A DNA stretch of 64,000 bases, from contig JAZDXN010000029.1 of the NCBI GenBank assembly GCA_037013495.1, forward strand, positions 818,501-882,500, given 5' to 3'. Position 1 is the first letter of the stretch. Every line of letters begins with the position of its first letter. This document shows positions 51,093-60,884 of the stretch, piece after piece. This DNA comes from Hippophae tibetana. Lineage: Eukaryota; Streptophyta; Magnoliopsida; Rosales; Elaeagnaceae. The notes under the pieces were generated by a model, which saw nothing but the letters and a program-made list of their open reading frames with translations, had not been told where the DNA came from and did no database searches. The position numbers and the translations under genes were made by a program.

Positions 51093-52124
51093 CCAACATG
51101 TGTTTTACACACAATCTACCCCTAAAAGTATGCATGTGAGGCAATAAATATGGTATGCATTCAACACTCTCAAAAATTCCCCAAACAAAAGCATTTACAC
51201 ATAATAGAAAACAAGTAATATAGAAAAAGGGATGCAAACAACCTGTACAAAACATGTGAGGATAGACGATGAGAAAGTAAGGAACATAACAAAATCATTC
51301 TCATTAAGTAAACAATATTTTATGAACTTTTTAAAGTATAGAGTTGAAACAAACTAAAGTGACAAGGAAAATAAAAGAAGTTCAACACTATATGTCCCCT
51401 TCTTTTGCAACAACATTGCCAAGAACACCACAGTGAAAAGAATGTCCAACAACAATTAGGGTAAAATGTGGTGAAGTAGATTGAGAATTAAGAACAATGA
51501 CAACTAAATATTAAAAAGGAATGGTTGAGCTCAAAAGGAACAATGTGTTTGTCTCCACCAAACAAAGAAAACATGGAGAACAATTGGCTAATAGAACAAG
51601 TACTATAGTTCCAACATGTGTTTTACAAACAATCTCCCCCTAAAAGTATGCATGTGAGGCAATAAACATGTTATTAATTCAACACTCTCAAAACTTCCCC
51701 AAACAAAAACATTTACACGTAATAGAAAACAACCAATATAGAAAAAGGGAAGCAAACAACCTGTACATAACATGTGAGGACAGACGATGAGAAAGTAAGG
51801 AACATAACAAACTCATTCTCATTAAGTAAACAATATTTTATGAAATTTTAAAGTATAGAATTGAAACAAACTAAAGTGACAAGGAAAATAAAAGAAGTTC
51901 AACACTTTATGTCCCTTTCTTTTACAACAATGTTGCCAAGAACACCACAGTGAAAAGACTGTACAACAAAAATCAGGGTAAAAGGTGATGAAATAGATTA
52001 AGAATTAAGAACAATGACAACTAACTAGTAAAAAGGAATGGTTGAGCTCAAAAAAAAATGTATTTGTCTCCACCAAACGAAGAAAGCATGAAGAACAACC
52101 AGCCAATAGAAGAAGTACCATAGT
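51093..52124. repeat. 518-bp tandem duplication
   Basis: Copy 1 starts CCAACATGTGTTTTACACAC at 51093. Copy 2 starts CCAACATGTGTTTTACAAAC at 51611. The copies stay collinear through AGTATGCATGTGAGGCAATA, GACGATGAGAAAGTAAGGAA, AAACTAAAGTGACAAGGAAA and TTTGTCTCCACCAAAC with few differences and small indels, so the duplication is fairly recent. No function seen. Element C starts about 200 bp further on. Confidence 0.9.
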
Positions 52125-52325
52125 GAAAAGGGTCTTTGAAGCTAGTAGGGCAACGTTTGATTAAGGATAAAGGTGAACCATAAATAGGAGCTACAACAGG
52201 GTGAAAAGAAGCCATAACACCTTGAGCAAAATCTTGAAATAGATGTAAATCCATGACATTTTCAAACTCAAAATGAATAACGATAAAAGAAGGAAATTGA
52301 ACAACATGATAAGAAGAAGCACGAG

Positions 52326-52413
52326 TGATAACAATCTAATTTGAGAGAAAACTTATGAATGAGTGTATGGGGAACAATAACTTTTATTGCATTCTATTTT
52401 ACAGGTTGAAAAC
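52326..52413 (+). other. Truncated leader of element C
   Basis: It begins abruptly with GTGATAACAATCTAATTTGA, matching the leader of element A just upstream of gag. It ends TTTTACAGGTTGAAAACATG at the gag start (ATG 52414). No 5' LTR or PBS precedes it, so C is 5'-truncated. The TTTTACAG-GT looks like a 3' splice site. Confidence 0.5.
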
Positions 52414-54640
52414 ATGAAAAAGGAAGGAGGAGAACCACAAGAGGTCTACATGAAATTCTTCATCAAGGTTGTTAATGACCAATTTAAAAGGTTGAATGCA
52501 AGGTTGAATGATTTAGAATTATCTTCCGATTTTCAATCATATAGAAGAAGACATGTGTTCAAAAAAGAAGAAGAAGTTGAATCCCAAGTGGGGGAGAGAA
52601 CAAGTTATAAATGGGATAAGAAGGTTGACTCCAAAGGAGATAGCAATATAGGTAGTATAAACATGACAATTCCAAATTTTTAAGGAAATAATGATTCTGA
52701 GTTATACTTAGAGTGGGAAAGAAAAGTTGAGGATGTATTTGATTGTCATAATTACTTGGAGGATAAGAAAGTAGAACTAGTAGCCGTAGAATTTACAGAT
52801 TATACAAGTATATGGTGGGATCAATTGGTAGTCAATAGGCGAAGGAATGGTGAGAGGCCTATTTGGTCATGGGAAAAGATAAAGTTAGTGATACGTAAGA
52901 GATTTATACCTAGCCATTACTATAGGGATTTATATAGAAAGTTTCAAGGGCTGGTTCAAGGTTTCATAAGTGTAGAGGATTATTACAAGGAGATGGAAGT
53001 CGCCATGATTAGAATAAGCATAGAGGAAGATAGAGAAGTAACAATGGATAAATTCATTGTCTAAATCAATAGGGAAATTGATGATGTGGTTAAGTTGCAC
53101 CATTATATAGAGATGGAGGAACTACTACACAAGGCTATTAAAGTAGAGAAGCAAATCAAGTGCAAGAGGTTCAAATTGGAAGGATAACAAAGTTACCTTC
53201 AGAACAAAAGATGAAGCAAGGTTAAACAATTTAGTTGCTATTCCTAGAGGTAAACCTAAACCTAAACCTAAAACTCTTACTAAATCATGTGATATTCAGT
53301 GTTTTAGGTGCTAATGATTTGGACATATTGCTTTTGAATGCCCAAACAAAAAGGTTATGGTTGTATGGGCAAATGGAGAAATCAAAATTATTAGTTCAAG
53401 TGACAATGAAATACCACCATTGGTGGATTTTTCTGATGTTGAAGAACATGAGCATAGAGAATTACTTGTCATAAGGAGAGCCTTGAGAATGCAACCTAAG
53501 AATGAAGGAGATAAATAGCAACATGAGCATATTTTCCACACAAGATACCTTGTGAAGGATAAGGTATGTATGTTGCTTATTGATAATGGGAGCTACACTA
53601 ATATTGCTAGTACTTTGTTGGTATAAAATTTGAATTTGAAGTGGTAGAAGCATCCTAAACCATACAAGCTACAATGGTTGAATGATTGTGAAGAAGTGAA
53701 GGTCAACAAAGAAGTTCAGGCTCCTTTTTTGATTGGCAAGTATAAGGATGAGGTTCTTTATGATGTGGCACCAATGTATGCTACTTATATATTTCTTGGC
53801 CAATCGTTGCAGTTTGATAGAAGGGTGTCGTATGATAGGTACAAAAATAGTTATTCTTTTGTAATGAACAACCAAAACATTATATTAGCCCCTCTCAAAC
53901 CTTTGCAAGCTTATGAGGACTAGATTAGGATAGCATGAGAGTGCAAGATGAGGGAAAAACAAAAGTGCGAGTAAGAGGAAAATAAAAAGAGAGCAAGTGA
54001 GGTGGAGAGGGAAAATAGAGAGAAAAATGAGAAAAATGAGAGAAAAGTGTGCAAAAATGAGAGAAAAGTCAGGAAAAAAGAGAAAAGTGAGAAAACATGA
54101 GAGGAAAGTAAAAGAATGAGTGTTATTACTGAAAAACATGAGGTTAAGAGTGCAATGCTGGTAAAGTAACAAGTACTTGTACATATGTACAAGGATGTTT
54201 ATCTTTCTACTAATGATCTTAACTCATCATTTCCTAGTGTTGTTGTGTCTTTTTTGTAGTGCTTTGAGGATCTATTTCCTAAAGAGATTTCCTATGGATT
54301 ACCTCCTTTGAGAGGAATTAAGCATCAAATAGACTTTACACAAGGATCTGCGATACCAAATCAACCTACTTACAGAGCTAAGATTCAAGGATCAATATTT
54401 TTGAAGAGGAGGGAAAAAATGGAGATCTAGGTGTTGATCAAGTTGAAGTTCCCAGATAGTCTTAAGATTGAAGCTCATTTGTAGGGAATTGGTAGGTCAT
54501 TTTCTAGGGATAAGACAAAACGTATGAAAGAAGCTTTAAAAGGCTTGATCATGGAAATGGAATATAAAGAGGCTGTGCTAGAAGATTCCAAAGCTTCACC
54601 AAGGATGATCTATTATGTATTTATGCAAGGGATAAATTTG
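52414..54640 (+). pseudogene. Element C: gypsy gag-protease-RT start-tail
   Basis: The most complete copy of the family. 52414-52683: gag N-terminus (MKKEGGEPQEVYMKFFIKVV). 52690-53062: central gag domain (EFTDYTSIWWDQL, NRRRNGERPIWSWEKIK, RFIPSHYYRDLYRKFQG, SVEDYYKEMEVAMIR). 53300-53341: zinc knuckle C-x2-C-x4-H-x4-C (CFRC...FGHIAFEC) with two stops inside. About 53560-53930: protease (VCMLLIDNGSYTNIAS; KHPKPYKLQWLNDCEEVKVN). About 53935-54180: charged linker. About 54190-54385: RT start (DVYLSTNDLNSSFPS, YGLPPLRGIKHQIDF, NQPTYRAK). At about 54385 it jumps to the polyprotein end, then the tail FSRDKTKRMKEALKGLI. RT core, RNase H and integrase are missing. Multiple stops. Confidence 0.85.
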
Positions 54641-55002
54641 GAAGATCAAGTTGGATGCAAGGATTAATTTAGAAGTTAATATTTTATTTTAGTTAATGGT
54701 AAACGTTTTATGATTTATTTATCATAAGTCTTTTTTTAGTCTTTTATTTTTTACGGATGGATTAGGCCCAATCCATAGCAAAATAGGCCCATTCGGCCTA
54801 TTTTTTAAGGATGGTAAACGTTTTATGTTCTTGATTGAATAGTTAAATTCAAATTATCAAAGAGAGTGATCATTCTTTATGGCGTATCAAGGTTCGTGTC
54901 TGAAGGAGTTTATTTTCTTAGGGTTCTAATCCAATCATCTTCATCATATTTCTAGCAAATTGATCATTCCTATTCCTTTGAGTTCGTGGGTTACTAGGGT
55001 TG
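54641..55002 (+). repeat. 3' LTR of element C, first part
   Basis: Sense-strand LTR matching the complement of those in A, B and the array: GATTAATTTAGAAGTTAATA, ACGGATGGATTAGGCC, AATAGGCCCATTCGGCC, GTTCTTGATTGAAT, TTGAGTTCGTGGGTTACTAG. It stops at GGGTTG (55002), where element D begins. The missing LTR end reappears at 58613-58637. Confidence 0.7.
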
Positions 55003-56807
55003 TGATAACTCTATGTTTTAGAGTTATTTTGTCCAATTTATTAATTATAATTTCTATATTCTTAATATTTTTAGTTAATTTTAAGTTCTTAAATTATTAT
55101 TTACTGTTAGTTTTTTGTGAAATATATTTTTTAAAAAAATTAAAGAATTTAAATTAAAAAAAAGACTTAATTGCAAATAACAAAAGTTTAAAATTTAATT
55201 TGAATTAAAAGAGGACTTAATTATAAATAACAAATGTTGGAAAATTAATTTGAATTAAATTAGAGGGCTTAAATGCAAATAACAAAACTTTTGTTTTTCT
55301 GCGTAGAGAAGGACCACCACGTGTATCATTGTCAACGCGTCTCACGCACCGTCAGATCAGAAAATGAACAGTAAGGATCAAGCGAGTAAGATACAAGCAC
55401 GAAAAGGGCGATTGGATGCGTTTCTCAGATGGTACACTGCTTGGCGCGTAGAGTGGGGTCCACCTGTCTGTGCAGTCCGACATGTAGAGTGGGCCCCACC
55501 TGTTTGCGTAGATGATTTCCCTTAGACGTGTCTCACCCATCCACCGTTAGATCAATCCACAAACGGCTCAAACGTGCGTGCGTCCTATACTCCACACGAG
55601 TGGAGGCCAACTGTTGTGCACATACCATTGCACATGTATCTTGTATGATGTGGTCCACCAAAGCCACGTGCACCCTCTCATCCCGCTCAATACGAAGCTG
55701 CCACATGTCTTGTTGTTTTTCCAGTGAGTCATACATCACCACGTGTCATGTGTATTGTAAAATTAAAAATGCAGAATATTTATCTCACCAGTGGCATTTT
55801 CCATGCTTGTCTCCCACTACACACGTGTTTTGGGGAGGGGATGTATATTTTGGAGACGCGGGGGAAGAGGAAGAGAGTTGTTTTTAGTTTTTCGTTATGT
55901 GTTTTTTGAAGTTTTCTCTCCGTGTTTAAAAAGAGAGATAGAACACACAGTAGATATATTTTTGACTTTGTTGTTATTTTGTTAGGGAAAAATATAGAGA
56001 AAGAAGACAGCAAAGAAGAAGAAAAGGGAAGCAATTTTATTTTTCATTGAGGAATCGTGAAAGAGTTTCTTCTAATCTTTTTATTTTAATTTTAGTTTTC
56101 TAAAATGTATAAATATTTTTGTATTGTAATATCTATTTTTTCTATGAACTAATTTATTTGTTATAGGGTTGTAGTGTAGCTTAAATTATGAAACTTTAAT
56201 TAATTATTTTTGAATGATTTATGGAATGTTTTTAAGTTGTTTATTTTATCTGTGCTTAATGCTTTTGATTGTTAGAAGATTAATTAATTGATCTGTTACA
56301 CTTAAATAAACTTGGAAAAGGCATTTTTGTGTGTTGCTCGTGGATATAATAACATATATAGATAAGGGATAGGAATATACCTTTATTGTACGTGTAGCTA
56401 TTTGAGAACTTTGAATTTAATGAATCTTGGTGAATTTAATTCTCATAGGAATATATTGAATTATTTTAGCGAGATGTGTCTATTTGTTATCGGAAGAGAC
56501 ATATGGACAAATTAGTAGTTCTTGGTTGACAAATTAAATGTGAGAACATAAATCAATAGAAAATAATATGATTCAAGTGGATTAATTTGGTGAAACTGCA
56601 ATCCTAGAATTTTTTTTAAAACTGTTATAAAAATTAGTTAGTTAAACTGCATCAAACTATCGACTGTTTGGATAAAATCAGATTGAAACAATTTTAGTAC
56701 TTAACGATTATTAGTAACAAATCTTCGTGGGAAAGATATCTTACTTAATCACTTATTGCTTGTGACCATGTATACTTACACGTTCATGTTCTCTTAAAAA
56801 GACCACA
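55003..56807 (+). repeat. 5' LTR of element D (Tat-type)
   Basis: It starts TGATAACTCTATGTTTTAGA, ends AAAGACCACA, and is followed by a PBS 6 bp on. It is homologous to the solo LTR at 44414-46262. The U3 is GC-richer (about 55310-55720) and has CACGTG at 55318, 55665, 55740 and 55822. A terminal hairpin occupies 55005-55027. About 1.8 kb long. The left flank GGTTG (54998-55002) pairs with AGTTG (58613-58617) as a target duplication. Confidence 0.85.
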
Positions 56808-56813
56808 AATTTT

Positions 56814-56831
56814 TGGCACCATTGTTGGGGA
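56814..56831 (+). other. Primer-binding site of element D, Asp-tRNA type
   Basis: TGGCACCATTGTTGGGGA. The usual Tat/Athila PBS is TGGCGCCGTTGCCGGGGA, so all differences are transitions of the kind produced by deamination of methylated cytosine. It follows the LTR end by 6 bp. Confidence 0.8.
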
Positions 56832-56950
56832 TTTGTTTTACTATTTTTGTTGATATTAATACCAATCAATCTAATTGTTTTTTAAATTTTTTTGATGGTT
56901 ATTGTTAAGTAATTAGATTTTTTTTATTTTCGGATAAATTGGGACTTTGT

Positions 56951-58210
56951 ATGAGACACATAAGAAATCTTGACATTATTCCGTTGGATCTAGAAATTGA
57001 GAGAACTATTTAAAAATTAAAAAAAGACAAGAAAGAAACTTCAAAACATCGAAATATGGATGATGAAATTCCTGAAGTGGAAGAACCAAGATCTTTAAGA
57101 GACTATGTAGTGCCTATGGTTGATGGGATTCATTCGAGCATTCGAAGACCAGCAATTCAAGCCAACAATTTTGAAATTAAGCCTGCCATCATTCATATGA
57201 TTCAAACGTCAGTTCATTTTGGAGGCTTACCCCACGATGACCCAAAATCTCATATAGCCAATTTTTTAGAGATTTGTGACACCTTTAGGCGTAATGGAGT
57301 CACTGATGATGCTATCCGGTTGAGACTTTTTCCTTTTTCACTTAGGGATTAAGCAAAGAGTTGGTTAAGTTCATTGCCATATGATTCTATCACTACTTGG
57401 GATGATTTGGCTGAAATATTCTTAGCCAATTTTTTTCCACCAGTAAAAACTGCAAGGATGAGGAATGAAATCACCACCTTTGTGCATTTCGAATCATAAT
57501 CATTATATGAAGCTTGGAAGAGGTATAAGGAGCTACTTCAAAGATGCCCTCACCATAGTTTACCAAAGTGGCTTCAAGTTCAAACATTTTATAATAGTTT
57601 GATGGGTCCAACTAGAAATATGATTAACGCTACAGCAGGTGGTGCTCTTATGGGAAAATCTATTGATGAAGCCTATAAATTATTAGAGGAAATGGCTTCC
57701 AATAGCTACGAGTGGCCATCAGAGAGGATGATGCCTAAGAGAGCGGCTAGAATTCACAAGATTAATGCTCTATCTGCTTTAACTGCTCAAGTAATCACTT
57801 TAGTGAAGAAGATGGATACTTTGGGTGTCTATTCTATTCAGAGTCCTTTTGTTGCATGTGAAATTTGCAATGGAAGCCATACCAGTGAGAGATGTACTCA
57901 CAACTCTAAATCTGTCAATTTTGTTTCCAACTACAATAGGAATCAAAACAACCCTTATGCCAACACTTACAATCCAGGGTGGAAGAATCACCATAATTTT
58001 TCTTGGAGTAATAATCAAGGCCAATCATCTTCTATAAAGCCTACATACCTTCCAGGTTTTCATAACCAAGCTCCACCACAAGTGAAAAAAACCATCACTG
58101 GAAGATATGTTTGCTCAATACATTGCCAAGAATGAGACTATTCTTCAGAATTAAGCAACATCTATCAGAAATCTTGAAGTTCAATTGGGTCAACTTGCTA
58201 CTGCCATCAA
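56951..58210 (+). pseudogene. Element D: Tat/Athila gag
   Basis: One frame from ATG 56951 (MRHIRNLDIIPLDLEIERTI) is interrupted by TAA at 57011, 57350 and 57497. It contains the gag core: QTSVHFGGLPHDDPKSHIAN, FLEICDTFRRNGVTDDAIRL, RLFPFSLRD, AKSWLSSLPYDSITTWDDLA, FFPPVKTARMRNEI, EAWKRYKELLQRCPHH, TFYNSLMGPTRNMINATAGG, LLEEMASNSYEWPSER. The zinc knuckle CEICNGSHTSERC is C-x2-C-x3-H-x4-C (about 57862-57900). A frameshift in the A-tract near 58085-58095 leads to MFAQYIAKNETILQN, a stop, then IRNLEVQLGQLATAIKN. Coding similarity ends near 58205; no protease, RT or integrase follows. It is the same gag type as at 1-1165. Confidence 0.9.
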
Positions 58211-58261
58211 AAACTGCCCTCTGAGTGTAACTGCCTTACAATGCTTTTTTCCTTCCCTCTT

Positions 58262-58612
58262 TGGATTGGTTTCATCACCTCCTCAAAACAAGCATGTAGT
58301 GGGAGACAAGCGTGAAAAATGCCACTAGTGAGATAAATATTCTACGTTTTAAATTTTACAATACGTGTGACACGTCTCCAACTTTTGTTATTTCTAATTA
58401 AGTGATCTTTTAATTCAAATTAAATTTTAAACTTTTGTTATTTGCAAGAAGTCTTTTTTTAATTTAAATTCTTTAATTTTTTTTAAAATATATTTCACAA
58501 AAAACTAACAGTAAATAATAATTTAAGAACATAAAATTAACTAAAAACATTAAGAACATAGCAATTATAATTAATAAATTGGACAAAATAACTCTAAAAC
58601 ATAGAGTTATCA
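58262..58612 (-). repeat. Inverted, internally deleted LTR end of element D
   Basis: The reverse complement of 58612-58372 matches 55003-55242 almost base for base, including the TGATAACTCTA terminus. The reverse complement of about 58372-58262 then matches about 55738-55848 (GTATTGTAAAATT, GAATATTTATCTCAC, TGCTTGTCTCCCACTACA-like). So the right end of D is an inverted LTR start with about 490 bp missing inside. It ends at CA 58612 and is followed by AGTTG, the partner of GGTTG at the left end. Confidence 0.85.
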
Positions 58613-58637
58613 AGTTGTTTGCCTAGATGGTCTGCAT
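58613..58637 (+). repeat. Remainder of the 3' LTR of element C
   Basis: AGTTG (target duplication) then TTTGCCTAGATGGTCTGCAT, which matches the LTR end of element B (complement of 7526-7555: GGTTGTTTGCC then TAAAAGGTCCACATCA). It continues the C LTR that stopped at 55002, showing that 55003-58612 is one insertion. Confidence 0.75.
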
Positions 58638-59594
58638 TTCTCTCTCTCTAGAAACATGACTATACAATTTGTGTTAATGATATCTCTTGATGCATATCCT
58701 CGTCTTTTTGACCTATGATCTCCTTTGAGGCCATCATTGTCATCTCACTTGTTTGTTGTTGTGTTACTTGCCTATTTCTTTAAAATTGTGTTTTTCTTCC
58801 TTTATTTCTTTAAAAAAAGGATACATGTGTGTGTGTGCATTTATATATATATATTTGGCTATGGTCGTTTGGAATTCTCCTATATTTCTCTCTCGGTCTA
58901 GGACTATTCTGCATATTCCTTTGTTTAGTTTACCTATGATTGTTTGGCATTCTTCTTCTCTCTTTCTTTCTCTTTCCAAGACTATTCTACACATTCCTTT
59001 TTTCAACTTTCTTATTGCAAGTATAATGAAGTTGATAGGAACTTTATTAGTTTTTAAGTGGCATGCATTTTACTTGAATTAAAATATGGTTTTCTTGATA
59101 TGTTTTCTTTGAGCGTATATATGGCTAAATTATTTTGTTTAATTTGAAAATAACTTTTATTTATTTATATATGCCATGCCATTGTGAATTTGTATGGATA
59201 TTTTGAGAGGTTTATGTGGATTTCTACTTTGATGATTTTTATGGTTCAACTTTAGTATGTCTTAAGGTGAAATCCTAGGTGCTACTTAGATAGAGAGAGG
59301 GTTTAGGCCTTCTTTGAACCATTTGAACCTTTCATGCCACCATTGTTTTCTTGTCCTTATGAGAATATGTGTTTTACACTCTTGGTTTCATTTAAATGAT
59401 AAAAATTGCCCTATGAACTATTGAATTTAATATGCAGATCCCACAATGACTATGTTGTTGATTGAATTTTGAAAAGTAAATAGAAAAAATCCCTTATTTG
59501 AGGGGCATTTTTGTCATGGAAATTTTGGATTGTTTTTTGATGGACAAAGGTGTGTTTTAGCCTAAATGTCTTATCTCTCCTATCCACTTTACTT
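58638..59594. other. Non-coding stretch
   Basis: No gene recognised. T-rich on plus, with a short GT/AT microsatellite at about 58825-58855 and two similar blocks (GGAATTCTCCTATATTTCTC near 58870 and GGCATTCTTCTTCTCTCTTT near 58946, each followed by ACTATTCT and CACATTCCTTT-like text) about 75 bp apart. The 80-109 aa frames across these blocks have no motif. Confidence 0.45.
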
Positions 59595-60204
59595 AGCAAA
59601 AAGAAAAAAAAATGTACGACAAATTTCAAACCCTCGATAAGTGGTGTAAACGATGGAATTTGTGGTTGAAAAAAGTAGGGAATATAGATGGGTTTTTTTT
59701 TATCTTGTAGAAATCAAGGTTAGCTTTGATTTGATATGCTATAATAGTATTTTTGTTACCCGAGTCAAAAGTTCTGGTTGTTTAAAGTTACAACTCTAAT
59801 TTACCAAAAAAATTCTGAAACTATAAATAGTAGCAAGATCTCTTTGTTTTTTGAAGAACAAAGATAGATCGAACACAGAAAATAAAGAAAAAATAAAAAA
59901 GATAGGAAGGATTCAAAGAGAACTATGAAATGAAATCCAATGAAAACGAAATTGAAAGAAAATAAGGAAACCAAACAAAGTTTTTTTACCACAAAACCCT
60001 AGTTAGATAATTTGGTCATACAAGAATATCACAAATCAAAATCCCAAGAAAAAAAATATCATTCCACAAACATAAGGAAAGAAAACAATCAAATTTACAA
60101 CCAAGATAGATTCTTGAAAACACATAAAAAGGATGATTGCTTTTTTGAACCAAGAACTCAAACAAAGATAGATGTTGATAGATAACCAGTTTCCAGCAAC
60201 CAAA
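59595..60204 (-). other. Leader of a gypsy-family copy, minus strand
   Basis: 59630-59960 matches the leader part of the array unit (CCCTCGATAAGTGGTGTAAA, GCTATAATAGTATTTTTG, CCCGAGTCAAAAGTTCTGG, GTTTAAAGTTACAACTC, AGAGAACTATGAAATGAAAT). About 59960-60204 is the first leader segment next to the PBS, which the array lacks. No gag ORF follows; the element is broken near 59595. Confidence 0.65.
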
Positions 60205-60217
60205 GCTTTGTACCAAA
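60205..60217 (-). other. PBS-like site of the 60-kb copy
   Basis: The minus strand reads TTTGGTACAAAGC immediately after the LTR end ...CGCATCA. It resembles a decayed iMet-type PBS (TTTGGTATCAGAGC). It is the only place where this family's LTR-PBS border survives in the window. Confidence 0.55.
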
Positions 60218-60690
60218 TGATGCGAACCTCTAGACGAATAACCCTAGGAATGATCAATTTTCTAGGAATGTGTTAAAGATGATCGGATTAGAACCCTAAG
60301 ACAACAAACTCTTTAAACCCCTAAATTTGAGATGCCATAAAGGATGATCAATCCCTTTGATAAGTTCAATTCAACCATTCAATCAAGAACACAATAAGGT
60401 AAAGCAAAAAAGCTTTCTAAAATAAATTTGATAAATGATATAGGCCTGCCTCCAAATTACATAGTTGCTCTTTTTTATAAGCTAGAAACCCTAAAAAAAC
60501 AAGACGAAATGGGCCTAATGGGATTATTTAATTGTGGATTGGGCCTAATCCATCCTTAAAAAATAAAAGACTAAAAAAACATATTATAAATAAAACATAA
60601 AAAGCCTACCATCAACTAAAACAAAATTACTTTCTAAATTAATCCTTGCATCCAACTTGATCTTCCAAATTTATCCCTTGTATAAAACGT
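60218..60690 (-). repeat. LTR of the 60-kb gypsy-family copy
   Basis: Full-length-looking LTR. The minus-strand 3' end is ...TAGAGGTTCGCATCA at 60218, adjacent to a PBS. It contains TTTGATAAGTTCAATTCAA, ATTCAATCAAGAACACAA and GGGCCTAATCCATCC. The other edge lies near CTTCCAAATTTATCCC (about 60661-60680). The array LTR aligns to its inner part, which shows that the array lacks the last 140 bp or so. Confidence 0.65.
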
Positions 60691-60884
60691 TAATAGATCA
60701 TCCTTGGTGAAGCTTTCACGTTCTAGCACAACCTCTTTCTATTGGACTTCCACGATCAAACCTTGCAAAGCTTCTTTCATCCTCTTTGTCTTTACCCTAG
60801 TCATTGGACCGCTAATTCCCTACAAAGGATCTTCGATCTTGAGACTATCTGGAAACGTCAACTTGATTAGTACCTCAATATCCA
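60691..60884 (-). pseudogene. Gypsy polyprotein tail remnant
   Basis: The minus strand reads GISGPMTRVKTKRMKEALQG, then LIVEVQ-stop-KEVVLE, the family tail. It lies upstream of the LTR on the same strand, giving the order tail - LTR - PBS - leader. That order would normally require two adjacent elements sharing one LTR. Confidence 0.65.

Larger units (their letters stand above)
49601..52325. other. Non-coding region with local duplications
   Basis: No gene recognised. A possible minus-strand TATA (TATAAATACC) lies at 49613-49622. ACACAAATATGCAA-type words repeat between 49860 and 50040. CCCCCTAA words recur near 49990, 50016 and 51640. Two clear tandem duplications are listed separately. Composition is A/C-rich on plus and unlike the array. 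Confidence 0.4.

Noticed and set aside
55528..55909. 119-aa frame in the GC-richer part of element D
   Set aside because: Same reason: it lies in the LTR U3 and is not conserved in the solo LTR.
58753..59082. 109-aa Cys/Phe-rich frame
   Set aside because: It spans two similar 75-bp blocks and a microsatellite, with no recognisable domain and an opposing frame of similar length.
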